In this document: one piece after another, positions 9,476 to 22,300 of the stretch
Position numbering within the stretch: the stretch's first letter is position 1
Layout: each line of letters opens with the position of its first letter
Assembly: GCA_029339195.1 (NCBI GenBank)
Contig: JAPTJF010000253.1
Span: 1 to 64,000 of the forward strand
DNA: 64,000 bases
Source: Micractinium sp. NFX-FRZ
Taxonomy: Eukaryota; Chlorophyta; Trebouxiophyceae; Chlorellales; Chlorellaceae
Reading direction: 5' to 3'
Program-made: the position numbers and the translations under genes
Notes under the pieces: generated by a model
What the model was told of the DNA's origin: nothing
Seen by the model: only the letters and a program-made list of their open reading frames with translations
The model's database searches: none

Positions 9476-12400
9476 TCACGTCAGGCTGGGCAGCTTGAAG
9501 AAGCTGGAGGCGCCGCCGCCCGACTGCGCCGCCGCCTTGCTCTGCAGCCGCCGCAGCTCGGAGGGAGAGAACTCGAGGAGGCGGGCCAGCACCGGCACCA
9601 TGGTGGAACCCGCGGGCAGCTCGCCTGCAGGGCGGGGCGGGGGCGGGGCGGGGCAGCCAGGGGGTGAGAAGGCGGCAGCTTGGTGGATCGGGCTGCTTGC
9701 CTGCCAAGGCGGGGCGGGGGCGCCAGGGGGTGGTGGAGGGGCAGCGGAGAGCGGGCAAAGCAGCGGGGGGCGACATGGGAGGGCGAAAGCCGTGGCACCA
9801 AGCATGCACTGCCCCACCAGTGGCTGGCGGTGCAAGGCAGGCAGGAGCGGGCGTGGCGTGGTGGGCTGCAAGAGCGGCGGCCGACCAAGGCGTCCACAGT
9901 ACCCGCCCCTGCCTGCCCGCCAGCCTGCCGGTTTTGCATCCAACCATGCCAACAACGCAGCAGGCCTGGGCGCCGGCCAGGGTGATCCACCAGCCCCCAC
10001 CCGCCCCGCCCCGCCTGCCCATGCCAACTCATCCCCTGCGGCCCCGTACACCCGGAAATCAACCCACCCGACTCGAAAGCGCGCAGCAGCACGTTCTTGA
10101 GGTAGTCCACGTCAACCAAGCCCCGCTTCTCCTTGCGCCTGCAGCAGAAAGGGCAGGCAGGCGCAGAGAGGCGTGGGCGGGTGCAACGGTACGGCCCCAC
10201 GGGCAAAACCACACCGACTGTCATCCCCACCCCACCCATCTCGCCTCTGCAACCTCCCGTTCCAGCATTCATGATTTCGTCCTGTTCCAAAGCGCCGCAC
10301 TGCACGCTGTGTGATCATCCCCAAATCCCCAACCTCCCTACAGTCGATGCAACTCCCCTCATGTGGCTGCGCCCCTTTCTGCTACCCTTACTTCCTACTC
10401 GAATCACCTGAGCTCAGCAATCTCCTCCTTGAGCACCTCGGTCGCCTTGTCCCGCAGCGCATGCGTGTGCTCGCTATCCACCAGCTCCCGCTCCAGGGCA
10501 GCCATGCGCTCATGCAGCACCGCCAGCTGCACACTGGACGGAGCACCGGCGGCGGCGGCGCCAGCCGGCGGCAGCCGGCGCCCGCGCGGCAGCGCCTGCG
10601 CCGGCACCACCCCCGCCGCTGCGCCCGCGGGCTGCGGCGCCGGCTGCTCCTCCGCCGGCTCGATCTCGGAGGAGATGCTGTCTGCACGGCTGGCCCCAGC
10701 TGGCGGGCGCCGCCCAGGCGGGCTGGTGGCGCGGCTGCTGCCGCCGCTGCCCACCGCCGCGGGGAGCGAGGGCGGCGGCGAGGCCGCTGCCGCCTCAGCA
10801 TATCCCACTGTGGGGCCGGTGAACCGCAGGGTGGTGCCTCCAGGCGACAGCAGGTTCTCCAGAGAAGGCTCTCCAGACCCCAACCTGCCCAGGTCGTTGC
10901 CAGCACCAGAGCGGCCGCCGCTCCCCAGCGCCGCTGCCACCGCTGCCGACACGGCTGCTGTGGAGTTGGGCATGGCAGCGCCCGATGCTGCGTCTGTGCC
11001 TGGGGAGCCTGCTGCCGCTCGGCCCGCTGGCGCGGCAGCCGCTGCAGCAGCCGCCGCCTCCTGGGCTGCCTGCATTCGAGACTCGGCGTTTGCTGCCCGC
11101 TGCTCGGCGGCCTCTGCTGAGCGCTGGGCCGCTTGCAGGTCCGCCTACAAGGGACGGGTTGAAGCGGGCATGGCAGGAGGCAGAGGTGTAAGCGGGCACG
11201 GCAGGAGGCAGAGGTGTGAGCAGGTCCCCCTTGCCCTTGCCCAATGATTTGACCGCGCAGCGGGAGCAACATGCGTGCCAGGCAGCTGTTCAACTTGCAG
11301 GGCAGGCGCTGCCTTGCCTTGCGCACAACCCACACTGTAACACACCTGCAGGGACGCCGCGCGGTCACGCTCAACCGCCAGCGCCGCCTGGGCCGCCTCC
11401 AGATCAGCGGTCAACACCGCCTGCCGCGCCTGCAGCTCTGCGGCAGCAGCGGACTCTGCCTCCGCCACCTCCTGCTCCACCGCCCCCTGCTCTCGCGCCG
11501 CCTCCAGCTGCTGCTGCAGCCCCTGCCGCTGCTGCTCCAGCTCTTGATGCGCAGCCTCCGCCTGCCGCCGCGCCTCCTCGGCCTGCTGCTGTGCCGCCTG
11601 CAGCGCTGCCGCCGCCTCGGCCTGCTGATCCTGGGCGGCTGCCAGCTGGCGCCGTGCCTCAACCAGCTGACCTGCCTGCTGCCGGGCCACCGCAAGCTGC
11701 TGCTGTGCCTCTGACAGCTGGCGCTGGGCTTCAACTTGCGCCGCCTGTGCTGCCGCCAGCTCAGCAGCCGCCTGCTGGGCGGACGCAGCGGCATCGTCCC
11801 GGGTTTGCGCCTGTGCCTCTGCCGCCTCTGCCACCTGCTGCCGGGCGGCCTCCAGCTCTGCCTGCAGCGCGGCTGCCTCTGCCGCATTCTGCTCCAGTTG
11901 CTGCTGAAGGTCCGCCAGGCCAGCACTGGCCGCAGCTGCCGCAGCCGCCGCAGCCTCGGCGCCTGCCAGCTTGGCTGCCACCTCCTCGTGCTGCCCCGTC
12001 AGCGCCGCCAGCTCCGCAGCCAGCCGCTCCCTCTCAGAGCCCGCCCCCGCCGCTGCTTCACGGGCTGCCGCCAGCTCCGCTGCCGATGCATCGGCCGCCT
12101 CGGTAGCTGCTGCCAGCTGCTGCGCGAGCGCTTCCTTCTCTGCGCCTGCTGCATCCGCCGCCTCGCGGGCAGCCGCCAGCGCCGCTGCCGCCACGCCCGC
12201 TGCTGCCAGCTGCACTGCCAGCTGCTGATTCTCGGCAGCGCCTGCCTCCGCCGCCTCCTGAGCTGCTGCCAGCTGCTGCTCCAGCGCCTGCTGGCGGGCA
12301 GCGGCACCGGCGGCAGCCTCCTCCTGGGCAGCCCGAGCCGCTGCCAGTTGCTGCTCCAGCGCCTGCTGGCGGGCCGCCGCCCCCTCCGCCTGCTGCCGTG

Positions 12401-15400
12401 CCGCCGCCAGCTGCTCAGCCAGGTGCTGCTTGTCAGCCACCAGTGCCTCTGCCGCGCTGCGAGTGGCTGCCAGCTCAGCTGCTGCGGACTCTGCCCCCGC
12501 CAGGCGCTCCGCCAGCTCCTGCTGCTGGGCCTCGGCAGCGGACGCCGCCTCCCGGGCGGAAGCCAGCTCAGCAACGGCCGCATCTGCAGCCTCCTGTGCC
12601 GCTGCCAGCTGTGCGGCTGCCGCCTGGGCCGCTGCCAGCTGCGCAGCAAGATGCTCCTTCTCTGCCACCGCCGCCTGGGCCGCCGCCTGCTGCTCCTCGG
12701 CACCGACACGCGCGGCCGCCGCTGCAGCAGCTGCCGCATCCAGCAGCTGCTGCTGCTCGGCTGCCTGGGCCCTCATGCTCTCCACTTGCTGCTGCAGGTC
12801 GGTGTCACCTGCTGCCAGCTGCTGCCGAAGCTCAGCCAGCTCCTGTTCCCGCCCCTGCACGGCGTGCTTCAATGCCACCGCCGCCTCCTGGGCTGCCGCC
12901 GCCGCCTGCTCTGCTGCCGCCTGCCCCGCAGCCGCCACAGCCGCCAGCCGCTGCTGCTCTTCCAGCTCATCTCGCAGCCCCCGCTCCCGCTCCCCCACCT
13001 CCTCCTTCCCCCGCTGCTCAGCCGCCGCCAGCTGAGCCGCCAGCTCATCCACCCGTTGCCGCTCCGCCTCTGCCTCCTCCTGCACCGCCGCTAGCTGCTG
13101 CTCCAGCGCAGCAACCGCAGCTGCCGCACGCTCCTGCTCAGCTGCCAGCTGCACCTGGGCTGCCACCAGCTGCTCCTCAGCCGCCTCACGGGCCTGTGTA
13201 ACCTCCCCGCCCGCCGCCTGCACCAGCTGCTGCAGCTCCTGCTCTGAGGCAGCCAGGCGGGCCAGCTCATCTCTCAGGGAGTCTGCCACTGCCTCTGCCT
13301 CCTGCTGGCGAGCACCCGCTGCCTCCAGCTGCTCTCCCAGTGCCTGCCGCACCTCGTGCGCCTCCACCGCCGCCGCCTGCAGCTGCTGCAGCTGCTCATG
13401 CGCCAGAGCAGCCTCGGCCGCCTTGTCCGCCGCCTGCTGCTGCGCATGGTGCAGCGCCGCCTGCGCTGCCCCCGCCTGCTCGTCAGTGGCGGCGCTGGCC
13501 GCAGCCAGCCGCTCCTGCAGCCGGGCTGCCTCATGCTGTGCCTCGACCAGCAGCCCCTGCTGCCGCTGGTGCTCCTCGTGCAGCAGGGCGCCCTCTGACG
13601 CCTTGTCTGCCAGCTGCTGCTGCAGGTGGTGCCGCTCAGCTTCCAGCTGGTGCACCCGCTCCTCCAGCGCAGCAGTCGCGGTGGCGCCGGTCTCACCGCC
13701 CTCGCCAGCCACAGCGGCCGCGGCGGCAGCAGCTGCCAGAATCGCCGCCTCGTGCTCCTCCTGCTCCTCCAGCTGCTGGCGCAGCTCATCAGCCTCAGCC
13801 GTGGCTGCTGCGCAGCGTTGCTCGGCAGCAGCCGCAGCCGCCTGCGCCCCTGCCAGCTGTTCTTGAAGGTGCTGCTGCTCCTCCTGCATGCGGCGGAGTT
13901 CTTGGGAGCCGGCGCCTCCCTGCAGCAGCAGCAGCAGCGGGGCATGTTGGGGGCAAAAAGGGGCAGGCGTTTAGAGGCAAGAGAGTCCATCTGGCATAGG
14001 AGGTTTATACCCCACAGCACCTGAAGGCAAACGCCCTGCAGCACATCCTGGCAAGGCACAAGCCAGCGGTGCGCGTGCCTTAGTGGCGGTGGCAGGGAAG
14101 GGCGAGAAGTCTCCGGGGGTCCGGGCCGTCGTCAGAGCCAGCTCCTACAGCAGTGAGTCAAATGGGAGGGCACGCGGGGCGTATGTTAGCATTGCAGAGG
14201 GCAGAGGGAACACCACGTGTGGCACCTTTGTAGCGCCCAGAAGCCCACCACGGCAGCAGAATGGCGGCAGGAGCAGGCGCCACCTGCGCCGCACCTGCTG
14301 CATCCCCAGCGCCCGAAGCTGCTCCACCTCCTGCCTCAGGGCCAGCCGCTCCTGCTCAGCCGCCGCCAGCTGCGCCTGCAGCGCCTCCAGCTGCAGGCAC
14401 AGAGGAACACAGAGGAGGCATGAGTGCATCGGTCATCAGCGGCAGCGCCAGCGCTGCGTAGCCACTCACACAACATACAGGCCAGCCAGGTGCGCCGGCC
14501 AGCGCGGGCTGCAGCAGTGCTGCCCTGTAGTGTTCACAAACCACCGAGCCCTAACACGTGTGGCCACCCCCTCACTCTGTGGCAGTGTGCAGCCCCGCTG
14601 GCGCTCTGTCCAAAAAAAGACCGCCATCGTGAGGCACCCAACCCCGCCGGCACAGGCTTTCCGGGAGCACAGGGACTGCTGGCAGGCCCACCCCTCCTTC
14701 CGCATTACCTGCCGGTGCAACTCGGCTGTCTCTTTGTCGGGGGAGAAGGCTGGGTTGGTGATGGCTGCGCCCGTGGGCGTGGCGGGCAGTGCGGGCGACC
14801 GTCCGTCATTGCCCATGCCAAAAGCCGGGGCCGGCCCGTCGTCAAACCCGAGCCCCAGCAAGTCGTCGCCGCCCTCCCAACCCCCGCCGCTGACGCCGCT
14901 GGCAGATGCGTCCAGCAGGTCAGCTGCCGACGGCTCAACGTCGACAAGGTTGTCAGCCTGCTGCTGAGCCTGCTGTGCTTGCTGCACCTGCTGTGCATGC
15001 TGTGCTTGCCGCTCTGCCACCACCAGCTGCTGCCTCAGAGCGTGGGCCTCTGCCGCCAGCGCCTCCCGCTGGGACTGCGAGTCAGCCAGCTCAGCCTGCA
15101 GGCAGGCAGGCAGGCAGCGAGGCGGACAGGCAGGGAGATGAGCGGGCAGGTCGGCACATACATGTGTGCAGGGGAGGGACCAGGGCAGGGCAGCTGGCCA
15201 AGCAGGCGGGCAGGCAGGCGGGCAGGCAGAGGGCGGGCAGGGAGGCAGCAGGCAGGGCGGGCAGGCCAGGAATAAGGGGGCGGGGCAGCAAGGTAGGCCC
15301 ACCTTGCATGCCCACCCTCTTGGCAACCCAGTTTGTGTGTCCGCCTCTTGACAACCCACTCTAGTTCCCACCCACCCCACCTTGAGCTGGTCGATGCTGC

Positions 15401-18400
15401 CCTCTGTGAAGGCGATGCTCCTTTCCATCCGCAGCAGCAGGTGCTCTGCCAGGCTACCGCCGCCCGCGGCCTCCGCCCCGGCTGCAGCCACGCCCGCCAG
15501 CGGCGACAGCGGCTCCGACGGCTGCAGGGGGGAGGGGGGCAGGAGAGGGGGCAAGGCAGCGGCAGCGGCTCAAGCAGGGGCGCTGGGGGCGCCTGCCTCG
15601 CAGGCGCCGCAGCTGCTGGGCTGCTGCCAAGGTGCAAGCCAGCTCACGCAGCAGCGCGCTCCGGCCTGTCCTGTCCACGACTCTCAAGTAAATGCATCGT
15701 CACAAGTCTCCACGTGCCCGGTAATGGACCACAGCTGATGCACCACTTCACCTCGATCCACTACACAGCAAGTTGTTGCAGCAACCATGTGCCAACTCAC
15801 CATGGGGGAGGCTGAGGCAGCGGCGCTGGCCAGCTGCTGGTCCAGCTGGTGCAGCCGCTGCTGCTGCTCCGCCGCCTCCGCCTGCTGGGCCTCCGCGGCA
15901 CGCTGCCGCTCAGCCAGCGCGGCCTCCAGCTGGTGCACCCTCTGCACGGCACACATCAACAAACAAGCACGGGGGGTGAGAGGCAGGACATGCTTATTGC
16001 AGCAAGGCGCAGACAGCAGGCGGGGCGAGCTGAAGCAGGCACACAAGCAAGTAATCGGGGCGGGCCCAGGAAGGCGATGAGAGGCGGTGGGTGTGCCGAG
16101 CAAGGGCTGCATCAACCACCGTGCATGCGGCACGCCCGTAACACCGGGCGGCGCCCACCTGCGCCAGCTCCTCCCGCTCCGCCTGCACCGCAGCCAGCCG
16201 TGCCGCCTGCCCCTCCTGCTCCTCCGCTGCCGCCGCGGCCTCCGCCTCCTGCTCGCCGCGCCGCTCCTCCTGCCCGCGCCGCTCCTCTTCCTGCTGCTGC
16301 ACCGCCTCCTCCAGGGCGGCCACTGCCTGGCGCAGGGATGCGTTGTCTGCAGACACCTGCTGCTCCCGTGCCTCTGCCGCCGCCAGCCGCTCCAGCACGG
16401 CCGCATCGGCCGCCTGGGCAGCCACTGCGGCCGCCGAGGACGCCTCGGCAAGCTGGCTGCGTGCCGCCTCGACCGCGGCCGCCTGCTCTGCCACATGCGC
16501 CCGCAAGGCAGCCGCCACGTCAGCAGACGCCTCCAGCTGCTGCTCCCACCCCTGGCGCAGGCTGGACGCCTCCTGTGCCTGCGCCTCGAGCTGTGCCCGA
16601 AGCCTGCCTGCCTCCTCGCCGGCGGCCTCGAGCTGTGCCCGCAGGGTGGCCACCTCTGCCGCTGCCTGCTGCGCCTGCTGCGCCTGCTCAGCTTCGTCCA
16701 ACTCAGCCATGGCCTGCCTGCTCTGCGCGGCCTGCATCGCGGCACGCAGCGCAGACAGCTCTTCGTGCAGTGCAGCAGCACGTGCCTCTGCTGCCTCTGC
16801 ACGCTGCACCTCAGCTGCCACGGCGCCTGTGGTGGCAGAGTCTGCTGCCCCAGCAGCAGCAGCAGCGGTGGCGGCCCCAGCTTGCTGCGCCGCCTCGGCT
16901 GCCTCCCGTTGCGCCCGCTGCAGCCGATCCTGCAGCTGCTGCACCTCCCCAGCCAGCCTGTCGTTCTCTGCTGCCAGATCAGCAGCCTCTGGGCCCACCG
17001 GCCCTGCAGGCTCTGGCACCCCCTCTGGACCTGCCGGCTCAAATGCCTGTGCCTGTGCGTGCTGCTGCGCCTGCTGCGCCGCCTCCAGCAGCGCCGCCTG
17101 CTCCGCCAGCTGGCGCCGCACCGCCGCCAGCTCACCCTCCGCCGCCTCCCGCAGCGCCGCGTTCTGCTGCCGCTGCTGGGACAGGGCTTCCCGAATGCTC
17201 TCTACTTCGGCTTCTGCAGCGGAAGCCGCCGCCGCCGCCGCCCCCTTAAGCTCAGCATGCTGCTGGCGCAGCTGCTGCACCTCGGCGGTGCGTGCCTGCT
17301 GCGCCTGCTGTGCGGCGGCAACCGCCTCCTGCAGCTGCTGTGTGCGCCGCGCCTGCTCCTGCTCCTGCAGCAGGAAATGGAAGCAGGCACACGGGCGAGG
17401 CAGAAGCAGGTGTGTGAGGGGACGCTGAGAGGGGGCTGGGCAGAGCGGTGGCAGGGACTGCGCTGGCAGGCAGTGCTTGATGCACTGAAGGAGGCCCCGG
17501 TCCACGCTGCCTTCGCAAGCACCACATGCGTCGCGCCTAGCAGGCGCGACATTGAACAGGCGCAGGCACTGCAGGGCGTAGGCACGAAAGCACGGAAGCA
17601 GGGGTGCATGCACCCATCAGTTGACCCACCCACCATCTGCTGGCAGAGCTGCTGTATGTCAGCCTTGAGGCGCTCATTCTCCTCGGCCGCTGCCTGCGAC
17701 GCGTGCAGGCGCTCCCGAAGGGCCTTGTTCTGTGGCAAGGGTGGGCAGGGAACGGGCGTATACGGGTTTGCAGGACACGGTGCGCCTCAGCTGGTGCTAG
17801 ATTTGGCGTGCCAGGCATGCAAGCGAGGAGCTTCACGACACCGGCCAGTGCTGCCAGCAGCCTCCACAGTTTGCCGTTTGAAATTTGGGCCAGACGGGCG
17901 TGCGCAGGCACAGAGCCAGCACGCCGCCTGCCGGCGGTCCCCCGCAGCAGCAATCTGCCGACAGCCACACCCAGAACACCCATCCGCAACTCCCTGTGCC
18001 ACACCTGGCTCTGTAGGAGGTGTATGGCCTCGTCTGGGGACAGGCTGCTCATCCCGCCGCTCGTGGTGCGGCTGGGCCCCGCCACAGCTGGCGGCGGCGG
18101 CGGCGGCGGCGGAGGCAGCACATGGCCGCCCTGCGCGTCGCCTGCATCGGCAGGTGGCCATCGCTTCGGTGAGCAAACGCAAGCACGTGCAGGCCCGCGC
18201 GGCGGCCCCACGGCGTGTTCGCCGGGCGGTTCGCACGGGAGAACCAACCCTCACCTGTAGGCCGCCGCTGCACACTCACGCCCGTCTGCAACTGCTGTTG
18301 CGCCTGTTGCTGAACAGTTTGCAGCTGTTGTCCCAGTTTTGTGCCAGCCTGTTTGGCCTGCTCCTGCAGGGCCTTTAATCGTTCTTTGCTGAAGAATGAC

Positions 18401-18402
18401 AT
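9476..18402 (-). CDS. GRIP-domain golgin (trans-Golgi coiled-coil tether)
   Basis: Twelve exons (minus): 18402-18280, 18163-18005, 17729-17634, 17364-16159, 15941-15801, 15521-15381, 15095-14709, 14390-14295, 13919-11346, 11144-10408, 10138-10068, 9624-9476; 1,959 residues. The C-terminus is a GRIP domain (about residues 1892-1940) with 'VDVDYLKNVLLRAFES' and 'VPVLARLLEFSPSELRRL'. GRIP domains bind the GTPase ARL1 on the trans-Golgi; the key Tyr is present. The rest is almost all Ala/Gln/Glu-rich coiled coil, 858 residues of it in one exon. A non-coil acidic linker with 'DDLLGLGFDD' sits near residues 695-710, and a Ser/Pro/Ala-rich spacer precedes GRIP. The N-terminus starts 'MSFFSKERLKALQEQAKQ', a short amphipathic-looking helix. 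The start is the first ATG of a clean exon. The exon 2 acceptor is the least certain (18163 chosen because it keeps frame). Family assignment is confident. Confidence 0.88.
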
Positions 18403-19396
18403 GGCGAGCAACCCGCCGCGGGGTAACGATACTGGACAGCCGCGAGGGAGGTCCAAGGGATGGCGCCGCCGCTGTCCCGCTCCGCCATGCTGTGCCGTCA
18501 ACCGCCGCGGCTTACCGCTCGCACTCACATGCCCGCCTGGGCAGTGCCGCTTGCCTCTTACGTGACTCCAGGGGTCCCAGGGGACACAGAGGCCTTTGAA
18601 TGCTACTCAACGGCTTACAGACTGTACTTGGGAGGAGTGCAGGAGACCTAGTATCCATACCCATGGGAGCTGGATTTGGGAGGAGGGAACAGGGAACACA
18701 CACAAACGCAGATGGGACACGTAGCCGACAGCAGGGAGGCGAGGGCGGGGAAGAAGGAAGGATAGAGATGTCTCGAGGTGCGGGGAGGGGGGACGAAGGC
18801 AGTGAAAGAGATTACAGCGTGGCGATGGGTGTGGAGAAGTACAAAAGGTGGTGGAAGTGATTTCAAAAGTGAGGGAGGGGCAGGGGGAAGGTGTGAGAAG
18901 AGGCACACCCGTGGTCAGCACGAAATGGGGATCAATGCGCCGCTTGTGAGTTGGGAAACACAAAATCCCGCCAGAAGGGAGGGGCCGGAGCGTCCCCGCC
19001 TGGCAAGCGGCAGTGCAGGCAGGTCAGGCCTTCAGGCCTGGCAGGGAAGGCTTGATGGTGAATACAAGCAGGGGAGCACGCCCAATGACAGCACAGTTGG
19101 CCAGGCGCACACTTAGGCAAAAGGGTCTACCCAGGGTTGATGGTGGTCAATCCCAAAAGGGGTGAACAACAGGCGGGTCAAGGGCCCAGAGTGAGAGCAG
19201 GGTAGGTGGTGGTGAGGGGCCCGGCTGCTGGCGACGGGTTGAAGGAGGGAGGTGGCGTGTGGTGGCCGCGGGGGGAGTCCACAAGGCAAAGGCTGGGGTG
19301 GTACCCGCAAGGAAGGGGTACAGGCAAGCAGGAGGGGCCCAGGATTTAGAGCTGGCGCCTCACAAAAGGCGGCTGCAGGATTGGGCGAGGCCCGCC
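18403..19396. other. Intergenic: upstream of golgin gene, 3' region of metalloprotease 1
   Basis: No supported coding region. The left side must carry the promoter of the golgin gene (transcribed leftward). The right side is probable 3' UTR of metalloprotease 1. The stretch 18650-18900 is purine-rich on the plus strand. Minus-strand TGTAA occurs near 18812-18816. Confidence 0.45.
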
Positions 19397-22300
19397 CTAC
19401 CACGAGTACGTGTTGGTCACGTCGGAAGCCGTGGGGACAAAGGAGTAGCTGGCGCTGGCGACGGTCCTCAGCGTGTACCTGATCCCCCTCCGGTCCTTGT
19501 TGGCCTGGGGGGAGTCTGCGGTGACCGAGGAGGCGCCCGGCAGGATGGAGACGGTGCGGGTTGTGGGGCTGAAGCCCCCTGCCAGGCTCTCCCAGAGGAT
19601 GGTGACGTCGATGCGCCCCCTGGCTGCCAGGCTGGCGCCGGTCGCGGGGTCGGTGGCCCGCAGCGAGATGCGGACGAAGCGCTTGTTGCCCGTGCTGAAC
19701 ACCTGGGCGGTGGCGAGTTTGAGCGCCAGAGGGGCGGCGGTGGGGGGAGAGGGGGACGGAGGGGGAGGGCGGGGGGAGGGCGGGCGAGGCGATGGGGGGC
19801 TTGGGGGCGGGGGGCGAGGGGTGGGTGGGGATGGGGAGGGCGGGGGCGGCCTGGGTGGGGGAGGGCTGGGAGGGGGAGGCTGTGGGGATGGCGAGGGAGG
19901 CGACGGGGGTGATGGGGGTAGCGGGGAGGGAGGCAAAGGCGGGGGAGGGGAGGGAGGCGACGGGGGTGGGGGCGATGGTGAGGACGGCAGGAGAGGGGAT
20001 GGAGGTGACGGGGGCAGCGGGGAGGGAGGGGAAGGCGGGGGAGGGGAGGGAGGTGACGGGGGTGGAGGGGAAGGCGACGACGGAGGGAGAGCGGAGGGAG
20101 GTGATGGGGGCGGCGGAGAGGGAGGGGAAGGCGGGGGAGAGGATGGTGGCGCCGGACTGGGGGAAGGAGGCTTGGGCGACGGCGGCATAGGCGACGGAGG
20201 TGGCGGAGGCGATGGGGTGGGAGGGCGTGGCGAGGGCGGCGGGGGTTGAGGGCTGGGCGGACGCGGCGAGGGCGGCGGCGATGGCACGCAGGAGCCTTGC
20301 ACAAACCCGGCGGAAGCTGGCGTGAAGCTGGCCGTCAGGCTGTACTCTCCCAGGCTCCCGTAGTTGGTGTAACCGGTGGTCGGGTTAGCGCCGTCGCCCG
20401 TGCCCGTCACTGACACAAAGTAGCGCCCCTCTGCCGGAAGGCTGACAGTGTTGCCGCCCGCCAGCACGCCGCCCTGAGGGTCCCAGCTGGCCAGCGGCAC
20501 GGAGCCGCATGCGCTGAACACCTGCACACGTGCATCCAGGTTGGAGCGCCCGTACGTGCCGGTACTGGGCACCAGGTTGAGGGTGAGAGTAGCACTGCCG
20601 GCAGCGGCGGTGAAGGCAAAGAAGTCGACGTCGCCAGTGCGCTCAATGTTGCCGGGCGTCGCCACGTTGGCGGCCAGTGACGTGGCGCTGCCAGCCGTGT
20701 TGCTGTGGTCGTCGGCACGGTAGGTCAGCTTGGCGCTGATCTTTGCCAGGTCGTCCTCTGTGTTGGTGGCATTCAAGTATTCGCCCTTGCTCCACTGAGA
20801 CAGCGGCTGGTAGTAGCCGACCTGCGGGAGGAAGGGGGCAGTGCCACCGTCGTCAGTTGAGGTGGGATAGTCGACAGCAGCGGTGCGGTTATGGAGGCGG
20901 AGGGGACTGTGTGCTTGTGCTGACACAGGCTGGTAGCAGCCGATTCGCGGAAGGCAGGGGGCAGCGGCGACAGTGCAGTGTGGGGTGGAGGAGGGAGAGG
21001 GGGGGAGGCAGGGGAGGGGATGGTGCGGTGCGCTGGCCGCAGGGCCACCGGTAGGGCGGGGGAGCTACGCCAGGACGAGGCAGCTGCTGGGCAGCTGCTG
21101 GGCAGCTGCTGTGGCTGCCTTGGCGGCTCACCCCCATAATTGGCGCCCAGCCGTTGTGTCCTGTGTAGTATCCGACCGTCCCCTGGCCGTCGTGGGTCAG
21201 GCCTGCAGTGCGTGCGTACAGAAGCAGGCATGGTCAGCTAGCTGCCAGGTGGCCCTCCATGCCTGTCATGTGCAGCACCGCACCCAGCCACCCAGCCACC
21301 AAGCCAGCCAGCCATGCATCCAAGCCACCCCTTTCACACCCGGCATCGGGACCACACCCTTAACACTCACCCATGTTGTGCCCCAGCTCGTGGCTCGTCG
21401 CCTCCCACACATACTTTGGGAAGCCGTTGCCCAGCTGCGGAGGAGAGGAAGAGGCACCAGGGGGGCAAGAGGGCAGGTGGGCAGTGCTGTTGAGTCCTGG
21501 TCATGCGTGTGCACACCTTGGGTGGCTTGGCAGGCTGGGCACACACCCCAACTTCTGCGCGCGGCAGCAGAATGCTGCCCCCAGCTGCCTGCCCAGACCC
21601 GGCGCTTGCTTTGCGGCACGGCCTGAACCCTGAACGCCCATAGGACCCACCTGCGCCGGGAACACAAAAGCGGGCTGCAGCACAGGGGAGGGGGACAGTG
21701 GTGGTAGGTGAGGGCAGAAAGGTCAGCCTGGCTGACAGGTGGAAGCGTGAGCTGCACGCTGCGCACGCTGTGCACGCTCCCGTGTTGCAGCGCAGCCCCA
21801 GCAGGGGTGCAGGCGCCGCGCCGGGGCCTGCTTGCAGCCGCGCATCCGCCCCACCGACCGCTGCGGCGTGTCGGCCTGCCCCTGCCCCCGGCTCTCCCCA
21901 CTGTGGCTCTCCTCACCAGCCAAAAGCACCATACTGTTGTCAGCCTGCCCACCATGCCCACCATGCTGTTGTAAACCTGCCCACCGGTGGTACCAAGCCC
22001 ACCATGCCCACCATGCCCACCCACACACCTGATAGAAGTCCTGGCCGTGCCCTCCCACATACGCAATCCCACCAGCGCTTGACTTGAGCCAGTCGGCGGA
22101 GGAGCCTCCGATGACGGCGCGGCTGCCCCGGTTGGTGAGCACCAGGGGCGCCCCCGCTGCATCCGTCTCCTCTGTCGTCACATCCACCTGTCATCACAGG
22201 GGGGCAGGACGGGGAGTGGATTGGGGGTGAGACAAGGGAGGGGAGATGAAGAGGCACACCCGCAGCAGCAGTCTCCTCTGTCATCACACGGGGGGGAAGG

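Noticed and set aside
11216..13999. Several long Pro/Leu/Cys-rich plus-strand frames across the golgin coil
   Set aside because: They mirror GCN/CAG/GAG codons of the Ala/Gln/Glu coil and have no recognisable domain.
19473..20249. Long Gly-rich open frame on the plus strand opposite the metalloprotease 1 Pro-rich region
   Set aside because: It is the complement of a Pro codon repeat (CCN/GGN), so it stays open by composition. It has no start context, domain or splice logic. The minus strand encodes a complete protease.
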